Positions 35,622 through 47,900 of a stretch of DNA of 64,000 nt are shown here, piece after piece. The notes under the pieces were generated by a model, which made no database searches, was not told the DNA's origin, and saw nothing but the letters and a program-made list of their open reading frames with translations. Source of the DNA: Nageia nagi (Eukaryota > Pinophyta); NCBI GenBank assembly GCA_050084985.1, contig JBITNC010000001.1, positions 49,910,001 to 49,974,000 of the forward strand, read 5' to 3'. The position numbers and the translations under genes were made by a program. Numbering within the stretch: the stretch's first letter is position 1; every line of letters starts with the position of its first letter.

Positions 35622-36120
35622 TGAAGGATTTTGAACTAGATCTAAATAAATCCTTTAGGACCTAAGACTAGGAAGCTAAATCATTCAATATCTACAATTC
35701 TAAGAACATCATTCACACAATATGACACTAATATAATGTGGTTCCTCCCTCCTTGGGAGTACATCCACAACTAGTTCTCTATTCTCAATCTATGCCTCTC
35801 TTACAACTATTCTCTTGCTCTCTCCTACACAACCAAGTAGAGTAATCTTACTCCAAAACTTAGATGTGTTTACAAGAGGAGAGGCCCTCTATTTATAGCT
35901 TGAGAGCACCTCCCTAACCTTCCTTTAACCCAAGGGTAAGGTTAGGGTTACATTAAATGTATCACCTAACTTCAACCTACCAACTGACCACTTTGGTAAA
36001 GTCAAAGTCTACATATTAAATAATTCAATTAATCTCTTAAGGTATCTACATACCCTTAAGTGATTAATTGAATTTACAAGGAGTTTAGATATTCACAATA
36101 TTTCATTACAAATTCTAACA
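35622..36120 (-). repeat. 5' LTR of the inner element (right)
   Basis: 499 bases, the partner of 31748-32246 with about seven substitutions seen. Bounded by TG...CA, followed on the plus strand by the CATTC duplication. Confidence 0.93.
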
Positions 36121-36550
36121 CATTCAAGGTCACAAAAAAATTGATTGCTACAAAAAGAAAAGATAGAAAAAGAATAAAGGTAATATATATATAAAGAACT
36201 ACAAAAAAAAAGAAAAATATTCATGTTGATTTTCCTGCAATGCTCTACTCTTTATCTTGCTCTTTTTCATCTGAATGGATTGTTGACTTTGGTTGCACTA
36301 ATCACCTATGCTTTGAAAAAAGAAAAATTTGAGAACTTTCACAAGTATAAAAAGGATGCAGTTGTTATAGGTGAAAACTCTACCCTTGAAGTCTAAAGAA
36401 TTGAGAGTGTATTGATTCATGAAAAGGTTCTTAAAATGTTCTCTATGTTCCTAAGTTAAGGATGAACCTTCTCTCTATAATCTAAGTTGCTAGAAAAGGG
36501 TACTCTTTTGAGTTCGACTCTCAATCCTGATGCATTAAGAAAGGACTTGC
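36121..36550 (+). pseudogene. Copia gag end and protease, outer element
   Basis: Resumes after the inner insertion with QGHKKIDCYK (second half of the zinc knuckle). The aspartic protease region follows near 36275 as WIVDFGCTNHLCF, where the active-site DSG triad of copia protease is DFG. Then come VIGENSTLEV and VLIHEKVLK. Several stops and frame changes make it inactive. Confidence 0.82.
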
Positions 36551-36554
36551 CACT

Positions 36555-37208
36555 TTGGTTAAAGGATCTATGAAAGATAACCTCTACATTGTGGATCAAG
36601 TTCCATCTAAGATGTGTCTTGCTTCTAGTGTGTGTTCTAAAGGTATTCTTTGGCACCATCATTTAGGGCATCTTAACCATAAGAGTATTCAAGTCATGAA
36701 AGACCAAAAACTTATGGAAGGTTTGCCTTTAATTTCTTCTTCGATTTATCTATATGAGAAGTGCATTCTTGGTAAGATGCATATACAAAAGTTTGAAAAA
36801 GATAAGACAACAAGAGCATCTCAACCTCTCTAACTTATGCATTCAAATTTGATGGGTCCATTTCAGACTAAATCACTTGGAGGAGCATCTTACGTTTTGA
36901 CCTTCATTGATGACTTTAGTAGGATGACCTTTGGGTATCTACTTGAACATAAGGATCAAACCTTTGAAATTTTTAAGATTTTTAAGGCCTTTGTTAAGAA
37001 TCAAACTAACCTTAAAATAAAAATATTGAGATCAGATAATGGGGAAGAATATAACAATGAGTTTAATAACTATTATTCTAAGTATGGAGTTAAAAGGCAT
37101 TTTACGATTCTTTACATTTCTCAACAGAATGGTGTTGTTGAAAGGAAAAATAGAACAATTATGGAGATGGTTAGATGCATGTTGGGTAATCTTTCTAAAT
37201 TCTTATGA
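36555..37208 (+). pseudogene. Copia integrase remnant, outer element
   Basis: Integrase inserts element cDNA into the genome. The HHCC finger reads WHHHLGHLNHKSIQVM then YEKCILGK, with a Tyr for its first Cys. After a stop at about 36832 the core reads MHSNLMGPFQTKSLGGASYV, then LTFIDDFSRMTFGYL, ILRSDNGEEYNNEF and ISQQNGVVERKNRTIMEMV. The Asp of DDFSR and Glu of GVVERKNRT remain. The first acidic site of the usual H(S/T)DLxGP motif is Asn here. It breaks near 37208, and more decayed integrase C-terminal sequence (FGYEAFSYI) follows to about 37480. Confidence 0.88.
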
Positions 37209-37629
37209 GGTGAAGTTGTGAGCACTGCTATTTACACCTTGAATAGGTGTCCCACAAAATTCATTCAGAGTAAAACTCCTTTTGAGGCATGGTCAGGAAG
37301 AAAACCTAATATTTCTCACCTTAAGGTGTTTGGTTATGAAGCATTCTCCTACATTATTTTTGAGAAAAGAAAGAAGTTGGAAAAAAAGAGTTGAAAAATG
37401 CATCTTTGTGTGTTATGATAGTTAGCATAGAGGCTACAGGTTATACTCTCCAACCTATAAAGTAGTATTCATTTCAAGGGATGTAAAGTTCAATGAAATT
37501 CCTAAAACATTTGCTTCTAATGAGGATGTTGATGATCCAAAGGACTCTTCAATTGCTCCTAGCTAGTTGGATATTGATGTAGATAAGTCACCTCAAAAAT
37601 AAAATTCTCTAACATAAAGGGTAACAAGG

Positions 37630-38169
37630 AGCATGGCCTTGAACAAATCCTTAATTACTAAGATTTATAACAAGCATGAGCCCTCAACCTTCAAAGAAGC
37701 ATCTAATCATGAGTGTTGGATGGAAGCCATGAAAGTGGAATATGAGGCACTTATGAAAAATAATACTTGAGACTTGGTTCCTTATCCCAATGAAAAGAAT
37801 GTGATTAGTAATAAGTGGATCTATAAGGTCAAGTTCAATTCAATTGGAGATATTGAAAAATACAAGGCAAGGTTAGTAGCTAAAGGTTTTGCTCAAAAAT
37901 ACGATGTAGATTATGAAAAAACTTTTGCTCCAATGGCAAAGATGCCTACTATGAGAGTAATTCTTACTCTTTCTGTAGCTCAAGGATGGAAAGTTTTTCA
38001 ACTTAATATCAAGAGTGCATTTCTCAATGGTGACTTAGATGTGGAAATCTTCATGAATCTTCATCTCCATTGTACTTGTTTGGAGGAGAACTCTCTTACT
38101 TTCTCTTCTTCTTCTCTCTTACTTGCTTTATCCCAATATTGCATTAAGGGGGAGTGTTGTAGTGTATAA
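37630..38169 (+). pseudogene. Copia reverse transcriptase N-terminus, internally deleted
   Basis: Reads EPSTFKEASNHECWMEAMKV, stop-interrupted, then NVISNKWIYKVKFNSIGDIE, KYKARLVAKGFAQKYDVDYE, FAPMAKMPTMRVILTLSV and FQLNIKSAFLNGDL. This is the standard start of copia RT (fingers region, with the Asp of the usual DVKxAFLNGxL as Asn). After FLNGDL the family would continue to the YVDD site. Instead the sequence jumps to 'ttcatctccattgtacttg...', a non-coding stretch that matches the inner element just before its polypurine tract. The catalytic core, connection and RNase H are gone. Confidence 0.88.
38144..38154 (+). other. Polypurine tract, outer element
   Basis: TTAAGGGGGAG ends immediately before the 3' LTR and primes plus-strand synthesis in this class. 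Confidence 0.88.
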
Positions 38170-38655
38170 TGCATTATTGTAAAGGTTTGTATTAAATCTT
38201 CTATGTAAGTTCACTAATACTAAAGGGTATCATTTTATACCTTAATTATTTAAGTGAATATGATAATGTAACTTTTCCTATACTCCGTGTCATGAGCATG
38301 CCCCTTGGGTAAAAGGATGTGCATGCCATGCTTTTGTACATTGGATAAAAGGGTGATCCAAATAGGGATTTTGTACTATAAATAGAAGGATCCTTCTTTA
38401 TGATTACACACTAATTATGGAGTAAAGTTATGCTATAGGATAGAAGTGTAGGAGTTGAGATTAGGAGGATTGTAAGAGAGTTGTATTTGTGATTGAAGTA
38501 AAGATCTAGTTAATGGATGTAATCCTATTTGGAGGAACCACTTACATCTTGTGTTATCTTTGTGAGATTGCTTTGGGTGATAGTTAGATGTGAATTGAGA
38601 GCTTTCATGTGATTTTGGTTGATTAAGAATTATCTTGTTAGTGTTAGTTCCTTCA
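38155..38655 (+). repeat. 3' LTR of the outer element
   Basis: 501 bases, TGTTGTAGTG to CCTTCA, followed by the GGTTT target duplication (38656-38660). Equal in length to the 5' LTR but substituted at roughly 7 percent of positions by eye. Confidence 0.92.
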
Positions 38656-38659
38656 GGTT

Positions 38660-41620
38660 TCCCTATGGACAACAAGGAAAAAGTTTCATCTTCTATCTTG
38701 AAGAATTAAGGAGATGAAGCTATACTATCCATTGAGGTCAATGAAGATAATGTGAAAACATGAAAGAAATAACAACTACAAGCATAGATTTCATCTTATA
38801 TGATATTACAAATTAGGATCAAAGATGAAATTAACATAATAAAGAATTTACAAATTATAACCTTGAGAAGAAAGTTATCCTACCAAGAAAGATCACTAAT
38901 AACTTCTTCTCATTGTGGAACTTTTAATATCCCAACAGTACCAAAATGGGTTTTATAGCACTATAATTATCTCTCCTAAGCAAGATCATATATGACTTTG
39001 TCCAATTTTAAATTTGCACTTATCTCCATAAAGACATGTGAGTCTTTTGCAAGTGTTATGAGTTTCTATAACTAACTTGAAAACCTTGTATTTCCCTCCA
39101 TCAAGAAATGTGGAAGTCTTTTATGATTCCCTAAAAGAATCAAAAGGGAATCTACTAACCATCATGTAAATATACATGACCTATTATTTTGCAACACTTT
39201 ACAAGCATTAAAGGAGTTGATTGACTATCATGGGGTTACCATGACCTAATTTACTTACTCATCATCCTTGTAAGAAGGTTGTTCATGTAAAAACCTTGAG
39301 AATTTTTGCATACTTTTTGAATTTATTAGAGAGAAAGTTCTTCATAACAGAAACTTTATTGAATTGATTTAATGAGGAATCAAATATGCATTGCCTATAC
39401 TTACTTGCCTACTGTTTGGATGAGTTGATATACTAAAATTTGTTATCATTAATGATTTTGCTTATTAGGCAAAAATATGAGTGATTTTGAAGATGACATA
39501 TGTTTTTAGTGATTTATTAATAAGAACTTGCATGATGAAATATTGTTTGATTTTAACTATTTAGAATTCAAAATCTTGATATGTAAAGCTAATTTTTCAA
39601 CTACTAAAGATTAATGGAAATGAATGCACTTTAAAAAATAAAGCCATATGCAATGTTTTTAAATGACATCCCTTAATTATGATAATGATATATTAAAAAT
39701 GCCTATTATTGCTTGAGATGTCTGAAATTTAAATTTGAGATATGTATATTCTGATTGAAAGATCATTGTTAATTTTGCTCTTATGCAAAATTGTTAATAG
39801 TTTTATTTTAGTGGATTTAGGTTTTAAAATTTAAAATACGTATTTTGTTGAAAAAAATTACCTAGAGGAAGTGTATTTATTTCAAAAATATTATCATAAA
39901 AAAGTTTACCTAAATTTTGAATTTTAGTACAATAATATTAAAACAAAAGGATTAGAGTTTTGTGTGGAGTAAAAAGGGATAGGGCAAGGGTTTATTGTCA
40001 TTTCCCCCAACTTACCTAATGGTTTTCACCCATTGTTATATCTTTTCTTGTTAAGTTGGAGTGTGACTATGAAGCATGCTTGCTTGGCATTTATTATCGA
40101 TGTTGAGTTAGCAAATGCCTTTCAATTGGGTAAAAGATCACTTCCATTTCATTGCATTTACTTTCTTTTTCATTTTTTATTTAATTTAATCCACTTTATG
40201 TATATAAGTGTCTATTTAATTTTTATTAAACAAATTAATTTAATGTGTATGTGTGTGTGTGTGTGTCTTATTTGAAAGTGATCTATGAAATATAATCCTT
40301 ACAAGTTTATTGACTTGTTAGATCATTAAGATTTGATTAATAAAGAGAATAAATATGGGATATATAATATATATATATATATACAATAAGTATGTTTAAC
40401 AAAAAATAATAGGGATCTTTTATAGTAAGTGTAATCTTCAATTAAGGATCAAATATTAAATTCTTTATCTAAATAATCAATATAAAAAAACTATAAGAAA
40501 ATAAAAAGCATAAATAATATTTGACCTAGTTTATGAGGAAGAAGGAGATCTAGAAGTAAGGTAATGGATCTTCTAAAAATATTTTGATAATCTAGACAAA
40601 TATTATGACAATCTCTAGAGTTATTTTGTAGATGTTTGAACCTCATTATGAACATGTAATAAATTTATGATAATTACAAGAATGCTTCAACAAGATTTGC
40701 AAAGTTGTGAAATGATAATTATGACTTCAAAAATATATATACAGAAAGTCAAATAAATAATCTTCATAGATTAAATACATCCAAGAAATAAATTACTCTC
40801 ATGATGGAGATATTAATAGGTAAACAAGATTACCATAATACAAGGCAAATACTATACAATTATATAAATTGATGGTAATTCCTATATATGTTTTAATTTC
40901 AAATGGGATATTTTTACAATCTACTTCTATAAAATAAATTCAAATTATGAACTTTTATTTCAAGGTAGCCAACTTACTAATTAAATAAATAGAAATTTAT
41001 TATAGGACATAGCAATACCTACATTAAAATATTATATAATAAGATTCATTATCTAAGTTAGATAACTAAAATTAATAGACTCCATAATTGATATATCTAC
41101 ATTTTACCCTATTGAAATGTGTATAAAATCAAAGTAGACTATGTTTTCATGTTTTAAGAAAGAAGAAAAAGGATATGAATTTAAATACCTCAATGTGTAC
41201 ATTGGTGTGCTACATAGTTTGGAGTATATATTTTATGTTTTAAGAAAGAAGAAAACATATATGTTGGATTTATACACACCTCACTTCACACACATACGCA
41301 AGTTATTAGATAGACTCCACTCACATAGTTTACCCTTCATGTACAATTGAGGTATATAAAAGGATTAAATCTTGGTGTTTTTTAATCTTTGTATACCCTA
41401 GATAAACATCAATAACATATTATTATAGTAAATAATATTCCTCCAAGGAGATCATTATTGCATACACTTTTTTGGATGAATAATGTGGCTAAGGGAAAGG
41501 TCTAAGGCATCCCTATTTAGTATCCTAAAAATTGGACTAATTATTATTGTGCAATATTCAAGTGATATATTAGATACATACATTAGTATAAATACTTAGC
41601 CTAGAGTCTACCTATGTGTA
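38660..41620. other. Intergenic, nothing recognised
   Basis: AT-rich host DNA after the LTR element. It contains a TG microsatellite (about 40244-40267) and an AT run (about 40366-40383). No gene motif was recognised. Confidence 0.5.
40244..40267. repeat. TG microsatellite
   Basis: An alternating TG run with one break. Confidence 0.9.
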
Positions 41621-41624
41621 TCAT

Positions 41625-42530
41625 CCAAAAACTTATTGGGATTCATTGTCTAAAGAATAAGAATATACGTGGATCCTAAGAAATTCAAAGTTATAGCATA
41701 TGTGCCTTCTCCATCATATCTCAAGGAACTAAGAAGACTCCAATGGAAAATCCAAGTAATTAGAAGGTTTATATCTTAGCTAGAAAATAATTGTTCTATA
41801 TTTACTCATTTCCTAAAAAAGAATGCAAATTTTGAATGGGATGAGAGGTGTCAAAAAACTTTTAACACCATTAATGCACCAATTTTAACTCTATAAATGG
41901 ATAATCCTCTATATCTCTATGTTTCTGCAACTAACAAAGATTTAGGAGTAATGCTTGCCCAAAACGTTGAAAGTAGTAAAGAAAGATGAATTTACTACAT
42001 AAGAAAATTCTTTATAGACTATAAAATAAGATATACTCCAATATAAAAGATTTATTATGCAATAGTCTCTATCATATAAAATTTAATATTTTACATGCTT
42101 AATAATATAACATATGTCATGATATATTTCTATAAAAAACTATATCTTTTAGGAAGGATAACTAACTGGATTATGTTACTTCAAGAATATGATCTAGTTT
42201 TCATGAATTATAAATCAATAAGAGGTAAAGTCCTAATTGATTTCATTTTGGAGGCTCCTCAAAAATGACATAAATTACTTAAATGAGGAGATGCCATTAA
42301 ACTATCTATATTTTATAAATGATGAAGATAAAAAATGAAAATTTTCCTTTGATGGTTCTAAGTGCACTCATGGGGTAGGAGTAGGAACAATCCTAGTATC
42401 TCTAAAAATTGATTTATCCCTATGGTCTATAGGCTAGTCTTTAATTGTGCCATAAATATTACTAAATATGAGGTACTCATCCTAGGCCTGAAGGCAACCA
42501 TGTTACTAAAGTTTTATTTTTATACCCTCA
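41625..42530 (+). pseudogene. Ty3/gypsy RT and RNase H remnant
   Basis: Reads VDPKKFKVIAYVPSPSYLKE then LRRLQWKIQVIRRFIS, FEWDERCQKTFNTIN, NPLYLYVSATNKDLGVMLAQ and later YDLVFMNYKSIRGKVLIDF. This is the end of gypsy reverse transcriptase passing into its RNase H. A second RNase H-like start follows at about 42350 (FDGSKCTHGVGVGTILVS), as in plant gypsy elements with a dual RNase H. Many stops. No LTRs were identified nearby. Confidence 0.82.
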
Positions 42531-42534
42531 TGTC

Positions 42535-43780
42535 CAAAAATATAATTATCGTTTTCATAATTACTATAAAATTTCAAAAAATAACCCTTTGTCTTTGTAA
42601 AATAATCATAAAATTCCATTCAAATTACTCTTCACCATTTTGTAATCCATTTTAACTACTTTTTGCTTAAGGGGTGATAAGTCAAATTATCATCATTAAC
42701 CTCATTATCATTACCATAATCATAATCAAGTCATCAGTCATAATCCCTAATCATAGTAAAAAATCACAATCAATATCACTTATTTTAATAAGGTTTTTGT
42801 GTTTTTATGTTGTATTATACCTTACAACATAACATGAAAATGGGAAAACGCAAAGACTAACATCTACACCTGGCCATCATAATATCACATTATAAAAAAT
42901 TATTAATAAGACCTTAAAATAAGACAAACTAATCAAAATACTTCTAAAACCTTGAAGATCCTAAATACCTTCAAAAATCCCTAAAAAGATAAATCCCAAG
43001 TAAAATTGACACATAGAATATATCGATACCATATAATTGTATGATTAATGAAACATTATCATTTTACTAAAATAAACCTTTTAGAGAAAAACTCTAGCCA
43101 ATTTCATTTCATTCTCTTGTTGATTTTGAAATCAATTATTGCTCAAACATTCATAAAAAAACTCCTATTGTAATTAGGTTTAGTAGGATACCAAAAAGCC
43201 ATAGAACTTATTAACCTTAATTTTGATCTCTTAAATTACAAATTTAGTTTTTATATGTGTAATTATTTGCAAAGAAAACACTCCAATAATTTCTAAAATT
43301 CTAACATTTGGTAAAACACAAGTAATGCAGGGTACTTTTAATATTAAGAATTGGATCAATTTATAGCATTTATTCTCATATCAAAGGCTCATTTAAGGTA
43401 AATTCAAAGTAAAATTATTATTTATTAAATATCATTTGATCTTTTACTTCATAATTTTAGAATTTTAATATTTCCATATCTTTTATTCATATTCTTCTTA
43501 AATCAAATAATTGAAATTGAATATTGATATTAATGTTTACAGGTGACCAAAAAATGAAGGAAATTTAATTTCCTCAATTTTTAATGTTGTAATGTTTTAT
43601 TTTAAAAAAATATATATTTTACACACTATAGTAGCTAAATAATGCGATTAATGTAAATGGGGTTGATTAATGCAATATTGCTCTACTTTATAAATATTGA
43701 TGCATATATCAAAAATATGGCAATAACAGGAATGTAATAGTTTTTACTTATATTCTATATTTATTAATCATAAAATGCAC
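42535..43780. other. Intergenic, nothing recognised
   Basis: AT-rich sequence, possibly more of the gypsy remnant, but no motif can be supported. Confidence 0.45.
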
Positions 43781-43899
43781 AAAAGATAGAGCATACATTC
43801 ATAGACAAGTACACCACTAGCATCCTATATTTGGCACATCGTTGACGTCATAAGATAAGTGAAATCACAAGCACGAACAAGAATGTAGCGATGAGTGAA

Positions 43900-44977
43900 T
43901 CAGTGAATAATCAAAATATGAACATACATGCGAACTTACAGAATAATAGAAATTAAGTAAAAAATTTAGTATGCATACAAGATAAAAAAAAATTAAGTAA
44001 AAAATTTATACAAATTCCCCCTTTTTACTTAAAGATTTATCCCTAGAAAACTTGCATGCTAAAAAAAAATTAGTAGACAAATAAATTTTAAGTAAGAATA
44101 AAATTCCCTCTTTTTTTACTTAAAAAATGATCCTATAACATGATATAAGTAGGATCAAGTGTTTATTTTAAGCCTTAAAAAAGTGTCAATAACTAAAGGA
44201 CAAGCTTTTTTTTTTTTTAAATAACCAAGAATTAAATTTAGAGTTTACTTCAACTCTTAAAAAATTTACTTGTGTAGTTGCATGTTTACCAAAAAAATTT
44301 CTAAATAAATATTTAAAGAGGAATGATGACAAGCATTTAATTTTTGAAGATGAAGTTTACCCTAACTCAAAAAAAAAGGTACTTTTAGTCCACGCCTAAA
44401 TGATGGTAGGTTCTTGATGGCAAGATTAAATTTGGAGTACTTAGCAAGAAACTAAAAAAGTGCTTTGATACCAAATGAGAGAATTGAACTATAACAAGAA
44501 CAATCCTAAACAACTAAGATCACATGAAAGCTATCAATACATATCTAAAAAACACACAAAGCAATCTCACAAAGATAACACAAGATGTAAGTGGTTCCTC
44601 CAACTAGGAGTACATCCACTAACTAGATCTTTACTTCAGTCACAAATACAACTCTCTTACAATCCTCATAATCTTATCTCCTACACTTCTATCCTATAGC
44701 ATAACTTTACTCCACAATTGGTATGTGATCATAAAGAGGGAGCCTTGTATTTATAGGCCAAAATCCCTCTTTGGATCACCCTTTTATCCAATGTACAAAA
44801 GCATGACATGCATATCCTTTTACCCAAAGGGCATTCTCATGACATGGAGTGTAGGACAAGTAACATTATCATATTCACTTAAATACTTAAGGTATCAAAC
44901 GATACCCTTAAGTATTAGTGAACTTACATAGAAGATTTAATACAAACATTTACAATAATACATTATACATTCCAACA
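43900..44977 (-). mobile_element. Partial LTR element of the outer family (5' LTR plus leader)
   Basis: An inverted 502-bp LTR (44476-44977) resembles the outer element's LTR throughout, from TGTTGGAATGTATAATG at 44977 to its end at 44476. It is followed, in minus-strand order, by the primer-binding site TGGTATCAAAGC (44462-44473, one mismatch) and A/T-rich leader with 'ttaagtaaaaaa' phrases like those in the other two elements. No gag or pol follows, so this is a truncated insertion rather than a solo LTR. The leader's lower boundary is uncertain. Confidence 0.8.
44476..44977 (-). repeat. LTR related to the outer element LTR
   Basis: Same length class, TG...CA ends, a minus-strand TATAAATA near 44751, and the same internal landmarks (ggataaaagggtgatccaaa). 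It shows that this family inserted more than once in the window. Confidence 0.9.
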
Positions 44978-44999
44978 TTTCTATCTAATGTGGGTTGCT

Positions 45000-47900
45000 T
45001 CTATAATATAGAGTGCAACATATTTTTGGTCTTCATAATTAATCCACAATTTCAAAGTGTGGGAATCCTTGAATAAGTAATAAAACCAACCATGCATTTT
45101 ATAGTAGATGGGAAAAATGAATATTTAATGCTCTTTGATCTAGAGTTCCATGTTACATAGTTTGTATATACATTAGTCTCTAGGGATATGGTGGTCTATT
45201 TTGATATGGAACTAGTGTGAGAAAATGCTTCTTTGGACATGGGGAAAACAAAGACCATGTGATATGTGTAGCTTGATGTCATTAGGGATGATAGTAACAC
45301 CATTCTTTAGTTTTATCTAAACTTGATAATAATGCAAGAGCTTTGATGAAAGAGATTTTCTCAATTTAATTGAAGTTATCCTCAAGTAGATTTCATTATT
45401 GATCCTTTTGTTGATACCTCAATTAAAAGGATTAGAGGTCCTATTTGGGAGCTAGGAAAGAGGTATTTGCTCTATATCTAATTCTATGGATCGTAGGAGA
45501 GAGGTAGCTTCTAAATACTAATACCTGGGAATTCCTTTTCTTGCAAGTTGCATTGAGGATTTGAGTGCTAAGAGAGGGTACCTCTTTAAGTCAAGAGTTA
45601 TTAAAAACATGTAATGGATCTTATTTAGAAGCTTAATAATATGGAATATTGCAAGATCCAATAGGGGTTATGTATCAAATTCAACTAGAATGATGGAATA
45701 AAGGATAATTCTTTTGGCATGAATGGATATTGAGAGCATATTGAGCAAAATCCTTTCAATATAGGCCCAACCATATTGTCTCAAGCTAGGTCCCCCAAAC
45801 TTGACATCCATAAAGAAGGGTTGGAGAAATAAGAGCATGGAAGAGTTTAATTTTCCTCATGATATCCTAGAATTGGAGTTCAAAATAGTATCTCTCAAGT
45901 GTGATAGTTGTAGTATAGCCTTTATTTAATGTATTATGAGAGGCTAGGATTAAACTAAAAGTAGGACCTATAAAGAGCACACTGAAATAGATATAAGAGG
46001 TGATTGTATCGATAGGTTTCCCAAGTGAAAAGAAAGATGGATTTTGGAATCGTTGGCTCTTGAAATATTAAAGGATATCTCCTTTTTCTTTTTAAGATTA
46101 ACTTTGAGACCATGGGAAGCATAAAAGGTACTTCGTGCTTCAACCTAATGTTGAAACCTAGTTATTGTATGAGATAGAAAAATGACATAATCTGTAAAGA
46201 GGAGAATTGAGATAATGGATTCATGTAAAAAATAACCCACACGTATGCCTAATGTGTTCGAAATTAGTTATTCAAGTTCATCAATATAAAGATCAAATAG
46301 AGTAGGTGAGAGATGATAACCTTGTTCTACACTAATAGTGTTATAGACAATATCAGATAAGTGATAACCAATGCAAACTTAGTGAACTACTTATTCATAT
46401 AATATCATGACAAGGGATATGACATCATGAGGGATCCTAAGTTCTCAAGTCTATGGAATAGGACATGTCTAGGGACAATATCAAAGGCTTTACAAATTCA
46501 ATAAAGAAATAATAAAGCTTTCATTTGTACTTATTCAATGATGACCTATAGAGCGAGGATGTGATCAATAGTATGATAGTTTCTACGGAAGCTAGCTTGA
46601 CTAGGTGCATAAAGATTAATCGTTTTTAAAAACTATATAAGAACTCATCAAGATTTACTATATAAGAAATCATCAAGATTTATGGTAAAGACTTTTGCTA
46701 GGATGTGGTCGACTATAGTCATTTTGTAATTGCTAAGGTTGAGTGGGTCACCAAAATTATAAGTGGGTGATATTGGAGGTTTAAGAGGGGGTAACCCATG
46801 AGAAGATATGTAGTTGAACATTTTAGCAATATGGAGAATCAAAATTGCAAGAGTATGTTTGAAGAATTCACCACTTAGGTTTTCAGATTCATGAGATTTA
46901 CTAGTTTAAAGTTTACATATAGCTAACAATACCATTTGATTGTTGAAGAAATGGCAAGGATTAGACCAAGGGTTTGGAATGATGGAGGGTTGATTCGATA
47001 TGTTGTAGAGGGTAGAGGAATAAGTGGACCAAACATGAAAGTCAATGATAGTGCATAAGAGGGAGTTAGGGAGAAAGAGGTACCAAAAGATTTTAGTGTT
47101 CATCTTAAGCATATTGATGATTTTCAATCTTTTCATAACAAAATATTGTCTCTTCTTATTTTTAAGGAGCTTGAAATAAGGTTTTTAGACCTCTTTAACC
47201 CTATAGGGTTTGCATTGCATAACAAAGTGTGTATTTCATAACAAAGCATTCGAATTTATGGAGGGTCTTGCACTGATTATGAAACCATGATTTGCAAGGT
47301 CAATGATCATGGAAAGAACTAGGATGTGGGATCTTGACGGTATGAGGGAAGGATTCAAATTGGTTGACCAAAGGGATTTAAAGAAACATTTTTCTTGAAA
47401 TATGGGGTCTTGTACATTTTGGAGATTAGTGAGATAGTTTTTTAGGCTTTTTGTGTAGATGTGGTTAAGATTATGGTTGAAATGGATGTGGGGGCTAATG
47501 GGGCAAAGAGAGGGGGTGTAAGTGGAAGGGTAAGGGTGATATAAGCATAATCTTATAGAGATGGAGTATCGAAGATACTAAAATTAATGATAGAAAAGGA
47601 AAACTGGAGACTAGCTAGAGCATAGTCGAGCACACTAGTGATATCAATAAAAGGGAAGTAAGTAGACTAGTTATATTGAGGAAATTGAGTGATCCCATTT
47701 AGGATGATCATGTCCTTAGCTTCATCAAAATTGAGAATGTGTTTTCCATAAGATAAGATATTTTTCCTAACCTCATCTACTCGTCATGCTAGGTCTAAAT
47801 CATTGGGGTTTATCTCCAACAATTGAAGAGGATCTAAAGAAATATTATGTAAGGGGTATTGGGGTGTGTCTATTCATGCATTAAAGTCTCCTACTAACAT

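Larger units (their letters stand above)
31748..36120 (-). mobile_element. Inner non-autonomous copia-type LTR element with PPR-like cargo
   Basis: A minus-strand LTR element inserted in the outer element's gag. It has two 499-bp LTRs differing at about seven positions by eye, exact CATTC target duplications, a primer-binding site for initiator tRNA-Met (35608-35619) and a polypurine tract (32247-32257). In element order the interior contains a 39-bp tandem array, an AT-rich leader, a GC-richer block with PPR motifs, a short-repeat tract, the C-terminal end of copia RNase H, a five-copy minisatellite and the polypurine tract. No gag, protease, integrase or RT core is present, so it must have moved using another element's proteins. 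Its pre-polypurine sequence closely resembles that of the outer element, so the two belong to related families. Confidence 0.92.
27532..38655 (+). mobile_element. Outer Ty1/copia LTR retrotransposon, nested and deleted
   Basis: A copia-type retrotransposon bounded by 501-bp LTRs and flanked by exact GGTTT target duplications. In order it has 5' LTR, primer-binding site matching initiator tRNA-Met (TGGTATCAGAGC), a long 3-kb leader with a 156-bp tandem array, gag, protease, integrase, the N-terminal part of reverse transcriptase, polypurine tract and 3' LTR. A younger element sits inside gag (31748-36120). Reverse transcriptase breaks off after FLNGDL and joins the pre-polypurine region directly, so the catalytic RT core and RNase H are deleted. 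Stops are frequent in gag and pol. By eye the LTRs differ at roughly 35-40 of 501 positions, so the insertion is old. It could move only with help from another element, and probably no longer can. Confidence 0.92.

Noticed and set aside
44475-44977. Solo LTR interpretation
   Set aside because: A primer-binding site and leader-like sequence follow it in minus-strand order, so it is a truncated element with its leader.
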